Source: Butyrivibrio sp.
GTDB taxonomy: Bacteria > Bacillota > Clostridia > Lachnospirales > Lachnospiraceae
Assembly: GCA_015056495.1 (NCBI GenBank)
Contig: SVGC01000014.1
Location: 42,351 to 106,350 of the forward strand
Direction: 5' to 3'
Length of the DNA: 64,000 bases
Position 1 is the first letter of the stretch. The number at the start of each line of letters is the position of its first letter. Positions 17,538 to 27,188 of this stretch are shown here, one piece after another. A model generated the notes under the pieces. That model saw only the letters and a program-made list of their open reading frames with translations. It made no database searches and had not been told where the DNA came from. A program made the position numbers and the translations under genes.

Positions 17538-18503
17538 TTATTGAGTTTTTTTCTCCCTGACCGGAGTTCTTTTGTGCTTATTTGGAGCGCCTGAAAAAAG
17601 AGCGCGGTATTCGCTTGGAGTACATCCTTTCTTTTGTTTGAAAGTACGGTTGAATGTGGAAATGCTGGAGAAACCTGATTGCAGGGCTATATCCGTTATG
17701 GATAAGCCGTTTTTGGCAAGCAGCACTTCCGTTGCTTTGATCCTCTGGCCGACCAGATAGTCATAGAACGTACAGTTCATGTATTCCTTAAAAAGTCTGG
17801 AAAAATGAAACATGGAAAAACCACTATACGCTGCAACTTCTTCAAGAGTTATGTCATATGCATAATTCTGATCTATATAATCGATTGCGTTGTTTAATTT
17901 CTCAAAATACTCATGACGCTTGATAGGAGTACTATCTGTAAAGAGATTGATCTTGGTCAGATGGTATCTTGAAAGCGTTGTCATGATCTGGAACAGATGT
18001 GAATATATTGAAAACTCATAAAATTCTGTTTTCTGAAAATATTCATCCCATATACTAGAGAACAGATCATACACCTCATTGTATATAGGCGCATGACTCT
18101 CAGGAGTGATGTGTATGCAGTTCTGCAGCATATTTATCAGACTGGAATATCCTCTAAGGGATGAAAAAAAGTCTATATCAAAAAGACACACATATCTGCA
18201 GCCGGTTCTTGGGGCATGCAGAGAGTGTGGTTTACGGGGAGGTATTATGATGATCTCCCCCGGTTTTACACGATATGGATGTGAGTCTACTTCGACATCA
18301 TAGTAATTCTCTATTGGAACAATGATCTCAAGAGCATTATGCCAATGTGAAGGATAATCAACATTGAGCTCGTTGTACCATATCCTCAAAGAGCTGTCTA
18401 CAGGGAATATGTGCTGTTCCTTATCATTTATTATGTCGCGAGTTTTATAATCACTATTTTGCTGATAATAATCGAGCTTATTCTTAACCTCTCTCCGTAT
18501 CAT
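17538..18503 (-). CDS. AraC family regulator with cupin sensing domain
   Basis: A 321-residue regulator. Residues about 40-140 form a cupin-like sugar-sensing domain (HWHNALEIIVPIEN and KPGEIIIIPPRKPHSLH). Residues about 205-305 are the AraC DNA-binding domain with two helix-turn-helices (LEEVAAYSGFSMFHFSRLF and ITDIALQSGFSSISTFNRTF) and the end motif CTPSEYRALF. It is transcribed away from the xylanase operon across a 307-bp intergenic region, the usual arrangement for a regulator acting on its divergent neighbour. The ligand is probably a xylan-derived sugar, by context. The ribosome binding site is weak. Confidence 0.92.
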   Translation of the reverse strand: MIRREVKNKLDYYQQNSDYKTRDIINDKEQHIFPVDSSLRIWYNELNVDYPSHWHNALEIIVPIENYYDVEVDSHPYRVKPGEIIIIPPRKPHSLHAPRTGCRYVCLFDIDFFSSLRGYSSLINMLQNCIHITPESHAPIYNEVYDLFSSIWDEYFQKTEFYEFSIYSHLFQIMTTLSRYHLTKINLFTDSTPIKRHEYFEKLNNAIDYIDQNYAYDITLEEVAAYSGFSMFHFSRLFKEYMNCTFYDYLVGQRIKATEVLLAKNGLSITDIALQSGFSSISTFNRTFKQKKGCTPSEYRALFSGAPNKHKRTPVREKKTQ

Positions 18504-18810
18504 CGGGATTACTCACTTTCGTATAGTTAGTTTGCATAATATCATTATTTGATCAGTAAGACTTCTCATATATTGCTATCTATTATCAAAAAATGCTCGC
18601 TTTTTATCATATACGTTCAAGTAAAATTTGCATAGTTGTGAATATTGCACAAAATTTTTGGTCAGATTTTTTTCTTCTTGCCGCAATATTTGAACACCAC
18701 TAAGCAACAATTGATAAGCGAACAAGTCCTCAAGATTTTATCCTATTCAGTATCAACTATTATTGCGTATAGCAAAATGTGGTTATTAGATTTCGGGGAG
18801 GAAAAACTTG
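18504..18810. promoter_or_regulatory. Divergent regulatory region, AraC gene and xylanase operon
   Basis: A 307-bp AT-rich region with no gene. TTTGCATA occurs twice (18531-18538 and 18627-18634), and related TTGC-containing words recur (ATTGCTAT, ATTGCACA, ATTGCGTATAGC). Direct repeats fit AraC-type binding sites, but this is a by-eye observation. GGGGAGG near 18796 is the xylanase ribosome binding site. Confidence 0.4.
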
Positions 18811-20208
18811 ATGAAGGGGTGGAGCAGAGCTATTGCATTAGTTCTCACAACGGCAACGGTCTTTGCTATGGCAGGTTGTTCTAGTGCCAGCAACGAAGCT
18901 GTTAGTAATGCGAGCGTTAATTCATCAGTTTCCGATTCGGAAGGAGATACGCCAAAGAGCACAGATACGGCAACAGAGAGTAGTACACAGGATAGTGCGG
19001 ATGTAAAAGAAAATGACAGCTCCGGTGATATACCGTCTCTAAGAGATGCGGTAGATAAGAAACTGGGATGCAGGATTGGATGCGCAATAACCGGTAACGA
19101 ACCCTGGGACCCTAAGCTATGGAATCTCGTAACAACGCATTTCAATGCAGTAACACTTGGAAATGAGTTAAAACCTGATTCACTCTTTGGATATAGCGTA
19201 AGCGTGTGTCCTGGAACAAAAGAAGCAGAGTTAAATGGCGAGACTATCACAGTTCCGATATTGAACTACAACAATCCAGAGAAGATCTTAAACAAGATCC
19301 TTAAATGGAATGAAGATAATCCGGACAGAAAGATAGCAGTCAGGGGACATGTCCTTTTATGGCATTCCCAGACTCCTGAATGGTTCTTCCATGAAGATTA
19401 TGACAAGACCAAGCCTTATGTAACAGCTGAGGTGATGGACAAGAGACTTGAATGGTACATCAGAGAAGTGCTTACACATTTTACTGGTGAAGGAAGTCCT
19501 TACAAAGATCTTTTTTATGGATGGGATGTAGTAAATGAGGCTGTTTCAGATGCTACAGGAACTTACAGGACTGATGCAGAAAATCCTAACGAAGCTTTAT
19601 CAGAAGATAGACATGGAAACAACTCCAGTTGGTGGCATGTATATCAGAACGAGGATTTCATAGTAAATGCATTCAGATATGCTAACAAGTACGCTCCGGA
19701 AGATCTGGAACTATACTACAACGACTATAACGAATGTGATGCAAGAAAAAGAGCGGGAATCATAGAACTCATCAAGACCGTTAAAGAAGCAGAAGGCACA
19801 AGGATAGATGCCATGGGAATGCAGGGACATTACAGTATGGATGGCCCATCAATAAATGATTTCGAAGTATCTATCAAAGCCTACGGCGAAGTGATCGGCA
19901 ACGTTCAGATAACGGAATGGGATCTCAGAGCTACCGAAGGTTACGACGGAAGCGATGAGGCCAAAGAAGAGGAATATGAAAAGCAGAGAAAAATATATAA
20001 CCTCATGTATTACACACTCTGCAGTTCCAAAAACGCTGGTATCAACATCACAGGAATTACGTTCTGGGGAACAATTGATACGCTTTCATGGCTTCAATTC
20101 AGATCCAACGTAGGCGGCGGTAGTAAAACACAGCAGAAACAATGCCCACTGCTATTTGATGGTAACTATGAACCTAAACCGGCATTTTGGGTATTTGCGG
20201 AAGAATAA
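18811..20208 (+). CDS. GH10 endo-1,4-beta-xylanase lipoprotein
   Basis: A 465-residue cell-surface xylanase. The lipoprotein signal ends in MAGC with Cys23, then an acidic Ser/Thr linker runs to about residue 72. The GH10 barrel carries acid/base Glu243 in WDVVNEAVSD and nucleophile Glu369 in QITEWDLR; RGHVLLWHSQTPEW and TFWG are further GH10 signatures. It cuts the xylan backbone outside the cell and, being lipid-anchored, keeps products near the membrane. The ATG at 18811 with GGGAGG upstream is a better start than the adjacent TTG. It is the first gene of the run, and the solute-binding fusion starts 18 bases later. Confidence 0.95.
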   Translation: MKGWSRAIALVLTTATVFAMAGCSSASNEAVSNASVNSSVSDSEGDTPKSTDTATESSTQDSADVKENDSSGDIPSLRDAVDKKLGCRIGCAITGNEPWDPKLWNLVTTHFNAVTLGNELKPDSLFGYSVSVCPGTKEAELNGETITVPILNYNNPEKILNKILKWNEDNPDRKIAVRGHVLLWHSQTPEWFFHEDYDKTKPYVTAEVMDKRLEWYIREVLTHFTGEGSPYKDLFYGWDVVNEAVSDATGTYRTDAENPNEALSEDRHGNNSSWWHVYQNEDFIVNAFRYANKYAPEDLELYYNDYNECDARKRAGIIELIKTVKEAEGTRIDAMGMQGHYSMDGPSINDFEVSIKAYGEVIGNVQITEWDLRATEGYDGSDEAKEEEYEKQRKIYNLMYYTLCSSKNAGINITGITFWGTIDTLSWLQFRSNVGGGSKTQQKQCPLLFDGNYEPKPAFWVFAEE

Positions 20209-20226
20209 ATAAAGGACCTTGTAAAC

Positions 20227-23142
20227 ATGAACAAAACATTACGAAAAGTATTAATAGTTTGTGGAATCCTTGCAGTAATAATTGGACTGTGTGTGCTTTT
20301 ATCTAATAAGGAAAAAACAGATTTCCATGAAAAGTATGCAGATACAGATCTTACTGCTGAGGTTGAAGGAATGGAGAGAACCGGATCTTATACCGGATAT
20401 CTTATATCTCATCAGAATGATGACATGCCTTCAGAAAATATTGATGTTGATCTAAACGAATATGAATCAACCGGAGATGTTCATAAAGAAGACGGTGGTT
20501 TGTATACAGCGACTGGATCCGAAGTTACATGGAAAGTAAATGTTCCTAAGGCTGGTCTTTATCAGATCCACATCGATTATCTCATCCCTGAATCAAGAGG
20601 AGTTGCTGCAGAACGTACAGTAATGATCAACGGTGAACTTCCTTTTGATGATGCAAGAAACATTTCTTTCTCAAGAATGTGGATGGATGGAGGAGAAGTT
20701 AGAACTGATAATCAGGGCAACGAGATCCGTCCTAAGCAGGTTGAGTATTTTGATTGGCAGAGCGGTTATTTCAAAGATGACATGGGATTCGTTACTGAGC
20801 CATATCTCTTCTATTTTAATAAGGGAGAAAATGAACTCACATTTATAGCAGATAACGAACCAATGATCTTTTCAAATGTTACTGTAGCAGGTGTTCAGGA
20901 AAGACCTACATATGAAGAATACCTTGCACAGAACAAGCATGATGAAGCTTCTGAGACAGGAAGAAGTTATCAGCAGGTTGTTCAGGGTGAAGATTCAACT
21001 CTAAGATCAGAGTCCTCCTTGTATGCAAAATATGACAGATCTTCACCTACAACAACTCCTAACAGTGTAACTACTACAGTACTTAACTACGTTGGTGGTG
21101 AGAGCTGGAGAACATCAGGTCAGTGGATCGAATGGAGATTTGAAGTTCCTGAAGACGGCTATTACAACGTTATGGTAAAAGCCAGACAGAATTATGCCAG
21201 AGGTTCAGTTTCAAGTAGAAGCGTACTGATCGATGGGGAGATTCCTTTCAAGGAACTCGAAGAGATCTCATTTGACTATTCAAATGATTGGAACTGCCTG
21301 GATCTTCCTTATGATATATACCTCACAAAAGGTGAGCACACTATAAGACTTGAAGCTACTCTTGGTGGCATGGGTGAAATCCTGGAAGAAATGCAGGATT
21401 CAACTTTCAGATTGAACCAGATATATAGAAGACTTCTTGTATATACAGGAGCAAGTCCTGATCTATACAGAGATTATCACATTGATACAACTTATCCGGA
21501 AATCATGGAAGCTATGGATCTTGAATCCAAGCGTCTCTATAAAGTTGTTGATGACATGGTCGCATACAGTGGTCAGATGGCAGATAACATTGCTACAGCC
21601 CAGACAATAGCTCAGCAGCTTGAAAGATTCGGAGAAAAGCCACAGAAGATAACAACAGAGTTTACAACATTCAAAGATAACATTACAGCACTTGGTACAG
21701 CTCAGCTCAACATGAGTGAAACAAAGCTTGATGTAGATTATCTGGTTATCTCAGGAACAGATGTAACACCAAAGAAAGATAAAGCTAACTTCTTTACAAA
21801 AGCTTGGCACGAGATCAAATCATTTGTTGCATCATTCTTTGTTGATTACAACTCAGTTGGTGATCTTTACGATGAAGATACAGATGAAGTTGTTAAGGTA
21901 TGGGTACTTACTGGTAGAGATCAGGGTACAATCCTCAAAACTATGGTAGATGATGACTTTACTACAAATACAGGAGTAAAGGTCAACGTTGAGATCGTAG
22001 ATCCGGGCGCACTTCTTAATGCAGTTCTGGCAGGAAGAGGACCAAACGTAGTTTTATCAGTTGGTGCTGATCAGCCTGTAAACTACGCACTCAGAGGTGC
22101 AGCTGAAGATATTACTCAGTTTGAAGGATGGGAAGAAGTTTTATCCCATTATTCAGAAAGCTCATATGAGCAGTACAGGTTGGATGACCATATTTATGGT
22201 ATTCCTGAAACGCAGACCTTCAACGTAATGTTCTATAGAAAAGACGTACTTGAAGAAATGGGACTTGAAGTTCCAAATACATGGAAAGAACTTATTGAGA
22301 TGCTCCCAACAATTCAGGGAAACAACCTCTCAATTGCGATTCCTACAGCAGCAGGTAGTAGTGGTGCTGCAGCAGCTACAACATCAGTTATGTCAAATAC
22401 ACCTGACCTTTCAATGTATTTCTCACTTCTGTATCAGTACGGTGGTGACATGTACAACGAAGCAGGTACAAAGACAACAGTTAACACTGAAGCAGGTGTA
22501 AAAGCTTTTGATGATTATGTAAGATACTTCAATGATTATGGTATTCCTACAATCTACGATTTTGTAAGTAGATTCCGTTCAGGAGAAATGCCAATCGGTA
22601 TTGCACCATATTCAACATATAACACATTGATGGTATCTGCTCCTGAAATCAGAGGTCTTTGGGATTTCACTCTTATCCCTGGTACCGAGGTTAAGGACGA
22701 AAATGGTAAGACATACATTGACAGATCCGACTTCATAACAGGTAGCGCAACAATGATGATCGCTACAGATGATGAAGATCTAAAACAGGCTTCATGGGAA
22801 TTCATGAAGTGGTGGGCACAGGCTGATACTCAGGTAAGATTTGGTCGTGAGATTGAAGCTCTGCTCGGATCATCTGCAAGATATGCAACAGCCAACCGAG
22901 ATGCTTTTGCTAATCTTTCCTGGAGTACAGAAGATATCGCAGTGCTCAATGAGCAGTGGGATTCTACAGTAGGAATTAGAGAAGTGCCAGGTGGTTACTT
23001 TACAGGCCGACACATATCCAATGCTATAAGAAAAGTAATCAACGAACATGTTGATTCACGAGAAACAATTATCGATTACTCAATTCTTATTGATGAAGAG
23101 ATCAAGAAGAAACGTAAAGAGTTTGGTATGCCGGTAGATTAG
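20227..23142 (+). CDS. Membrane-anchored carbohydrate-binding / solute-binding fusion
   Basis: A 971-residue extracytoplasmic protein held by an uncleaved-looking N-terminal membrane segment (about residues 7-25; no lipobox). Residues about 30-230 and 245-410 look like two beta-sandwich carbohydrate-binding modules sharing SSRSVLIDGEIPF-type and RTVMINGELPF-type blocks. About 415-545 is helical. About 555-960 is a family 1 sugar-binding domain (WVLTGRDQGTILKTMVDDDF, YGIPETQTFNVMFYRKDVL). Ordinary importer receptors are 400-550 residues, so the first half is extra and could hold polysaccharide beside the xylanase. Two permeases follow directly. Confidence 0.82.
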   Translation: MNKTLRKVLIVCGILAVIIGLCVLLSNKEKTDFHEKYADTDLTAEVEGMERTGSYTGYLISHQNDDMPSENIDVDLNEYESTGDVHKEDGGLYTATGSEVTWKVNVPKAGLYQIHIDYLIPESRGVAAERTVMINGELPFDDARNISFSRMWMDGGEVRTDNQGNEIRPKQVEYFDWQSGYFKDDMGFVTEPYLFYFNKGENELTFIADNEPMIFSNVTVAGVQERPTYEEYLAQNKHDEASETGRSYQQVVQGEDSTLRSESSLYAKYDRSSPTTTPNSVTTTVLNYVGGESWRTSGQWIEWRFEVPEDGYYNVMVKARQNYARGSVSSRSVLIDGEIPFKELEEISFDYSNDWNCLDLPYDIYLTKGEHTIRLEATLGGMGEILEEMQDSTFRLNQIYRRLLVYTGASPDLYRDYHIDTTYPEIMEAMDLESKRLYKVVDDMVAYSGQMADNIATAQTIAQQLERFGEKPQKITTEFTTFKDNITALGTAQLNMSETKLDVDYLVISGTDVTPKKDKANFFTKAWHEIKSFVASFFVDYNSVGDLYDEDTDEVVKVWVLTGRDQGTILKTMVDDDFTTNTGVKVNVEIVDPGALLNAVLAGRGPNVVLSVGADQPVNYALRGAAEDITQFEGWEEVLSHYSESSYEQYRLDDHIYGIPETQTFNVMFYRKDVLEEMGLEVPNTWKELIEMLPTIQGNNLSIAIPTAAGSSGAAAATTSVMSNTPDLSMYFSLLYQYGGDMYNEAGTKTTVNTEAGVKAFDDYVRYFNDYGIPTIYDFVSRFRSGEMPIGIAPYSTYNTLMVSAPEIRGLWDFTLIPGTEVKDENGKTYIDRSDFITGSATMMIATDDEDLKQASWEFMKWWAQADTQVRFGREIEALLGSSARYATANRDAFANLSWSTEDIAVLNEQWDSTVGIREVPGGYFTGRHISNAIRKVINEHVDSRETIIDYSILIDEEIKKKRKEFGMPVD

Positions 23143-23153
23143 GAGAACTTGAG

Positions 23154-24092
23154 ATGAAGGAATATCTGCAGAAATATTTTATACTGCGAAAACATAATTT
23201 AAAAGTTGCTTTGAAAAAAGCAAAGAATCGCAAGATGTGTTACTTATTCCTGGCGCCATATGCAATTCTTTTTACAATGTTTTACGTATTTCCAGTAGTG
23301 GCGTCAATTTATTACAGCTTTACTTACTATAACATTCTTGAAGCTCCAAGGTTTATCGGTTTGCAGAACTACATAAGCCTGGTGCTGGAGGATGACATAT
23401 TCCTGATAGGTGTGAAAAACACCTTGATGATCGCTCTGATCACAGGACCGTTGGGATACATATTATCCTTCCTTTTTGCCTGGTTGATCAATGAGCTTCC
23501 AAGATGGATCCGAAGCGTAGCAGTTATCGTATTCTATGCTCCATCCATTGCTGGTAACTGTTATGTAATCTTCTCTGTATTCTTCAGAGGAGATGCATAC
23601 GGATATGTAAATGCATTCCTTATGAATGTGGGAATCATAGACAAGCCTCAGTTATGGCTCATCAATCCAAAGTACATGCTTCCGATCTGTATGCTGGTTA
23701 TCTTATGGATGAGTATGGGATCAGGATTCCTTTCATTCGTAGCTGGTCTTCAGGGTGTAGACAGATCACAGTTTGAAGCTGGTTACATGGATGGTGTTAA
23801 GAACAGATGGCAGGAGCTTTGGTACATCACTCTTCCAAACATGAAGCCAATGCTTATGTTCGGTGCGGTTATGTCAATCACAGCAGCATTTGGTGTGTGT
23901 GATGTAACAATGGCCCTTTGTGGATACCCAAGTACAGAATATGCAGCTCGTACAATAGTTACCCACTTGTTTGACTATGGTTTTTCAAGATTTGAAATGG
24001 GTTATGCCTGCGCCATTGCAACAATATTGTTCCTAATGATGATACTTTGCAACAAGGCAATCCAGAGTCTGTTAAGGAGAGTTGGAACTTGA
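23154..24092 (+). CDS. ABC sugar transporter permease, pair 1, MalF type
   Basis: A 312-residue integral membrane protein with about six membrane segments, the first reading MCYLFLAPYAILFTMFYVF. The EAA-type loop is FEAGYMDGVKNRWQELWYIT with LPNMKP following, somewhat diverged from EAAxxDG because Gly-Tyr replace Ala-Ala. It starts 11 bases after the fusion gene and its stop is one base before the next permease start. Confidence 0.9.
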   Translation: MKEYLQKYFILRKHNLKVALKKAKNRKMCYLFLAPYAILFTMFYVFPVVASIYYSFTYYNILEAPRFIGLQNYISLVLEDDIFLIGVKNTLMIALITGPLGYILSFLFAWLINELPRWIRSVAVIVFYAPSIAGNCYVIFSVFFRGDAYGYVNAFLMNVGIIDKPQLWLINPKYMLPICMLVILWMSMGSGFLSFVAGLQGVDRSQFEAGYMDGVKNRWQELWYITLPNMKPMLMFGAVMSITAAFGVCDVTMALCGYPSTEYAARTIVTHLFDYGFSRFEMGYACAIATILFLMMILCNKAIQSLLRRVGT

Positions 24093-24093
24093 T

Positions 24094-24957
24094 ATGAAAA
24101 GTAAGCTTATAAAGAAAAGAAAACCAAACAGATCAATTGCTGGTGATATAGCACTTTATATATTTCTTATTTTAGTAGCTATAGTAATGGCATTCCCGAT
24201 TATTTATGCAGTAAGTAGTGCGTTAAAACCATTGGATGAATTGTTCAAATTCCCACCAAGAATTTTTCCGCAGCATCCTACATTGGATAACTTCTCAGAT
24301 CTGTTTGTAACAATGGGAAAATCCTGGGTTACATTTACAAGATACCTGTTTAATACAGTATTCATTACATTTGTTGGAACATTTGGTCACTTGATCGTAG
24401 CTTCTATGGGCGCTTTCGTACTTGCTAAATACGATTTCCCTGGAAATGCAACATTCTTCAAGATCGTAACAGTAGCCATGATGTTCACAGGTATGGTTAC
24501 ACAGATTCCTAACTACCTGATCCTGAACAAACTTGGATGGATAGATACTTATTGGGCAATAATCATTCCTGCTTTTGCTTCACCAATGGGACTCTTCCTT
24601 ATGAAACAGTTCATGGAAGGTCTGCCAACATCTCTTATTGAAGCAGCCAAGATTGATGGTGCCAATGAGTGGAAGGTATTTTCAGGAATTGTAATGCCAA
24701 ATGTTAAGCCTGCGTGGATGACACTGATCATCTTCTCAGTACAGGCTCTTTGGAACAATAGAGCATCAACCTATATCTATTCCGAAGAAAGAAAAACACT
24801 TGTATATGCACTTCAGCAGATTCAGAGCGGCGGTATCGCAAGAACTGGACAGGGTGCAGCAGTACTTGTTGTAGTAATGATAGTACCAATCGTTATCTTT
24901 ATTTTCTCAGAAAGTCAGATTCTTGAGACAATGGCTAGTTCAGGTCTTAAGGATTAA
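24094..24957 (+). CDS. ABC sugar transporter permease, pair 1, MalG type
   Basis: About 287 residues from the ATG at 24094 (the in-frame TTG at 24082 sits too close to AAGGAG). About six membrane segments; the EAA loop is EAAKIDGANEWKVFSGIVMP. With the gene before it and the solute-binding fusion it forms an importer lacking an ATPase. The NHL/TPR gene starts 19 bases later. Confidence 0.9.
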   Translation: MKSKLIKKRKPNRSIAGDIALYIFLILVAIVMAFPIIYAVSSALKPLDELFKFPPRIFPQHPTLDNFSDLFVTMGKSWVTFTRYLFNTVFITFVGTFGHLIVASMGAFVLAKYDFPGNATFFKIVTVAMMFTGMVTQIPNYLILNKLGWIDTYWAIIIPAFASPMGLFLMKQFMEGLPTSLIEAAKIDGANEWKVFSGIVMPNVKPAWMTLIIFSVQALWNNRASTYIYSEERKTLVYALQQIQSGGIARTGQGAAVLVVVMIVPIVIFIFSESQILETMASSGLKD

Positions 24958-24976
24958 TGTGAAAGGTTGAAGCAGT

Positions 24977-26503
24977 ATGCATAACAAAAAAATCATTATA
25001 AAAACCGGAATAGCGGTAATTGCAGCTCTGGCAACTCTTCTTCAGCCTGCCACAGCACTTGCAAGCAGCACTGGTGAGTACGGATACAGCTACAATTACG
25101 ATTACTGGGGAGATGTTCAGGAATCTCCGGATCTATATTCTGTCTGCAAGGTATTTACTTCAGCAGATCTTGGATTAGATGTAAAACTTAAAAATCCACA
25201 GGGCATGTTTGTGGATGGAACTTCAATTTATATATGTGATAGTGGAAACAACCGCATCATTGAGCTTGAAAGAATATCTCCTGAAAACATTCAGGTAAAA
25301 AGAATAATCGATTCCTTCAAGGGCGGTACTCCAAATACTTTCAATAACCCGACTGATGTAGCTATTTCAGAAGATGGAAACATGTTCGTTGCTGATCAGG
25401 GCAATGCCAGAGTATTAAAGCTGGATAAGAATCTGGATTATGTAATGGAATTTACAAAGCCAAATGACAACACTCTGGATCCTTCACTGGTATTTCAGCC
25501 AAGTAAACTTGCAGTTGATACTGCAGAAAGAGTTTACTGCATAGCTACAGGCATCAACAAAGGTCTTATCAAATATGAAAATGATGGCGAGTTCTCAGGT
25601 TTCGTAGGTGCTACACCGGTTACTTTTAACTGGACTGATTACATCTGGAAGAAATTTGCTTCTCAGGAGCAGAGAGCCAAGATGGAATCTTTTGTACCAA
25701 CTGAGTATCAGAACATCTACATGGATTATGAAGGATTTATTTATGCAACATCCGCTGTCCAGACCAATGAAGACACCAATAAGGTAACAGGCGATGCCGT
25801 CAGAAAGTTGAACCTGATGGGAAACGATATCCTGGTAAAAAATGGTGACTGGAAGATCATCGGTGACTTGTACTTTGGTTCAGGTGGTGGATATGAAGGA
25901 CCATCAATCTTTGGTGATGTAACTGTTATGGACAATGACATTTACGCATGTATGGATAAGAACCGAGGAAGAGTCTTCGGATATGATGATCAGGGTCGTC
26001 TCGTATTTGCTTTTGGTGGTAACGGTAACATGGATGGTTATTTCAGAAGACCATCAGCTATCGAGCATATAGGACATGAGTTATATATCTTAGATAGTCT
26101 TGATTGTTCAATAACAGCTTTTGTTCCAACTGATTTTGGTAATCTGGTTTACAGTGCTATCGAGGAATTCGATAAAGGTAACTATGATAAATCAACTGAA
26201 TGCTGGCAGAAAGTTATGGATATGAATGGCAACTATGATCTGGCTTATATAGGACTTGGAAGAGCTCTTATGAGACAGGAACATTACAAAGAAGCAATGG
26301 ATTACTTTGAACTGAAGTATGACAGAGATAACTATTCTAAAGCATTTAAGCAGTACAGAAAGCAGTGGGTTGAAGAGCATATCGAATGGATCGTAATTGT
26401 TATTCTTGCACTTTTCCTTATCCCATTGGGAATTGGAAAATCCAAAGCTTTGAAACATGAAATTGATACTGCAGATATTTTTACACTAAATAGAAAAGGG
26501 TGA
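24977..26503 (+). CDS. Secreted NHL beta-propeller / TPR protein with C-terminal membrane anchor
   Basis: A 508-residue protein with a signal peptide (about residues 1-30, ending TALASS), then NHL-type propeller blades: DGTSIYICDSGNNRIIELE, DGNMFVADQGNARVLKLD and HELYILDSLDCSITAF among them. A short TPR-like helical part follows at about 395-455 (AIEEFDKGNYDKSTECW, GLGRALMRQEHYKEAMDYF), then a membrane segment at about 470-490 (WIVIVILALFLIPLGI) and a short cytoplasmic tail. The propeller would face outward. The function is unknown; its position between permeases and the YIP1-like protein suggests it belongs to the import complex or organises it. Confidence 0.8.
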   Translation: MHNKKIIIKTGIAVIAALATLLQPATALASSTGEYGYSYNYDYWGDVQESPDLYSVCKVFTSADLGLDVKLKNPQGMFVDGTSIYICDSGNNRIIELERISPENIQVKRIIDSFKGGTPNTFNNPTDVAISEDGNMFVADQGNARVLKLDKNLDYVMEFTKPNDNTLDPSLVFQPSKLAVDTAERVYCIATGINKGLIKYENDGEFSGFVGATPVTFNWTDYIWKKFASQEQRAKMESFVPTEYQNIYMDYEGFIYATSAVQTNEDTNKVTGDAVRKLNLMGNDILVKNGDWKIIGDLYFGSGGGYEGPSIFGDVTVMDNDIYACMDKNRGRVFGYDDQGRLVFAFGGNGNMDGYFRRPSAIEHIGHELYILDSLDCSITAFVPTDFGNLVYSAIEEFDKGNYDKSTECWQKVMDMNGNYDLAYIGLGRALMRQEHYKEAMDYFELKYDRDNYSKAFKQYRKQWVEEHIEWIVIVILALFLIPLGIGKSKALKHEIDTADIFTLNRKG

Positions 26504-26507
26504 GGCT

Positions 26508-27167
26508 ATGATCGTAAAACCAAAAGAGAATTTAAGTCCAAGAGAAAAATATATAGACTCGCTGAAGTTTGCGCTTTATTGCGTATCTCATCCATTGGAT
26601 GGTTTCTGGGATCTTACTCATGAAAAAAGAGGAACATATGCGGCAGCAAATACTATCTTAGTCCTCTCTCTTTTAATAAGAATAATGAAACTCAGATACA
26701 CAAGCTTTTTATTCATGGATGTTTACTGGGAAGACTTAAATATCTTCCTGTATCTGGCAAGTATCCTGTTTCCTTTATCCCTTTGGGTTGTAGGAAACTG
26801 GGGACTGACAACACTTTTTGATGGTAAAGGTAAGTTGGGACAAGTGTACATGGCAACCTGTTATGCATTTACTCCATATGTACTGGTTCAGTTCCCACTT
26901 ATGGTCTTTAGTAATTTTGTAACAGTACAGGAAGGTCAGTTTTACGTAGTAGTAAGTACATTATCACTTATCTACTCAGCACTCCTGGTTATTGCGGCAA
27001 TGGGACAGATTCATGAATACTCAGCAGGAAAGAATCTTCTTTTCACCGTAGCTACACTGTTTGCAATGCTTGTAATGATATTTATCCTAATGATTTTCTT
27101 CAGCATGATTTCACAGGGAGTTGCATACTTCATTTCCCTGGCAAAAGAATTCATGTTCCGAATGTAG
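26508..27167 (+). CDS. YIP1-family membrane protein
   Basis: A 219-residue protein with a cytoplasmic N terminus and about five membrane segments (ANTILVLSLLIRI, FLYLASILFPLSLWVVGNWGLT, YATCYAFTPYVLVQFPLMVF-like stretch, and two more). The WVVGNWGLTTLFDGKGKLG segment is characteristic of YIP1-domain proteins. It starts four bases after the NHL/TPR gene and ends just before the DUF5696-like gene, so it is co-expressed. Role unknown. Confidence 0.7.
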   Translation: MIVKPKENLSPREKYIDSLKFALYCVSHPLDGFWDLTHEKRGTYAAANTILVLSLLIRIMKLRYTSFLFMDVYWEDLNIFLYLASILFPLSLWVVGNWGLTTLFDGKGKLGQVYMATCYAFTPYVLVQFPLMVFSNFVTVQEGQFYVVVSTLSLIYSALLVIAAMGQIHEYSAGKNLLFTVATLFAMLVMIFILMIFFSMISQGVAYFISLAKEFMFRM

Positions 27168-27188
27168 GAATGGCAAGAGGTGACGAAC

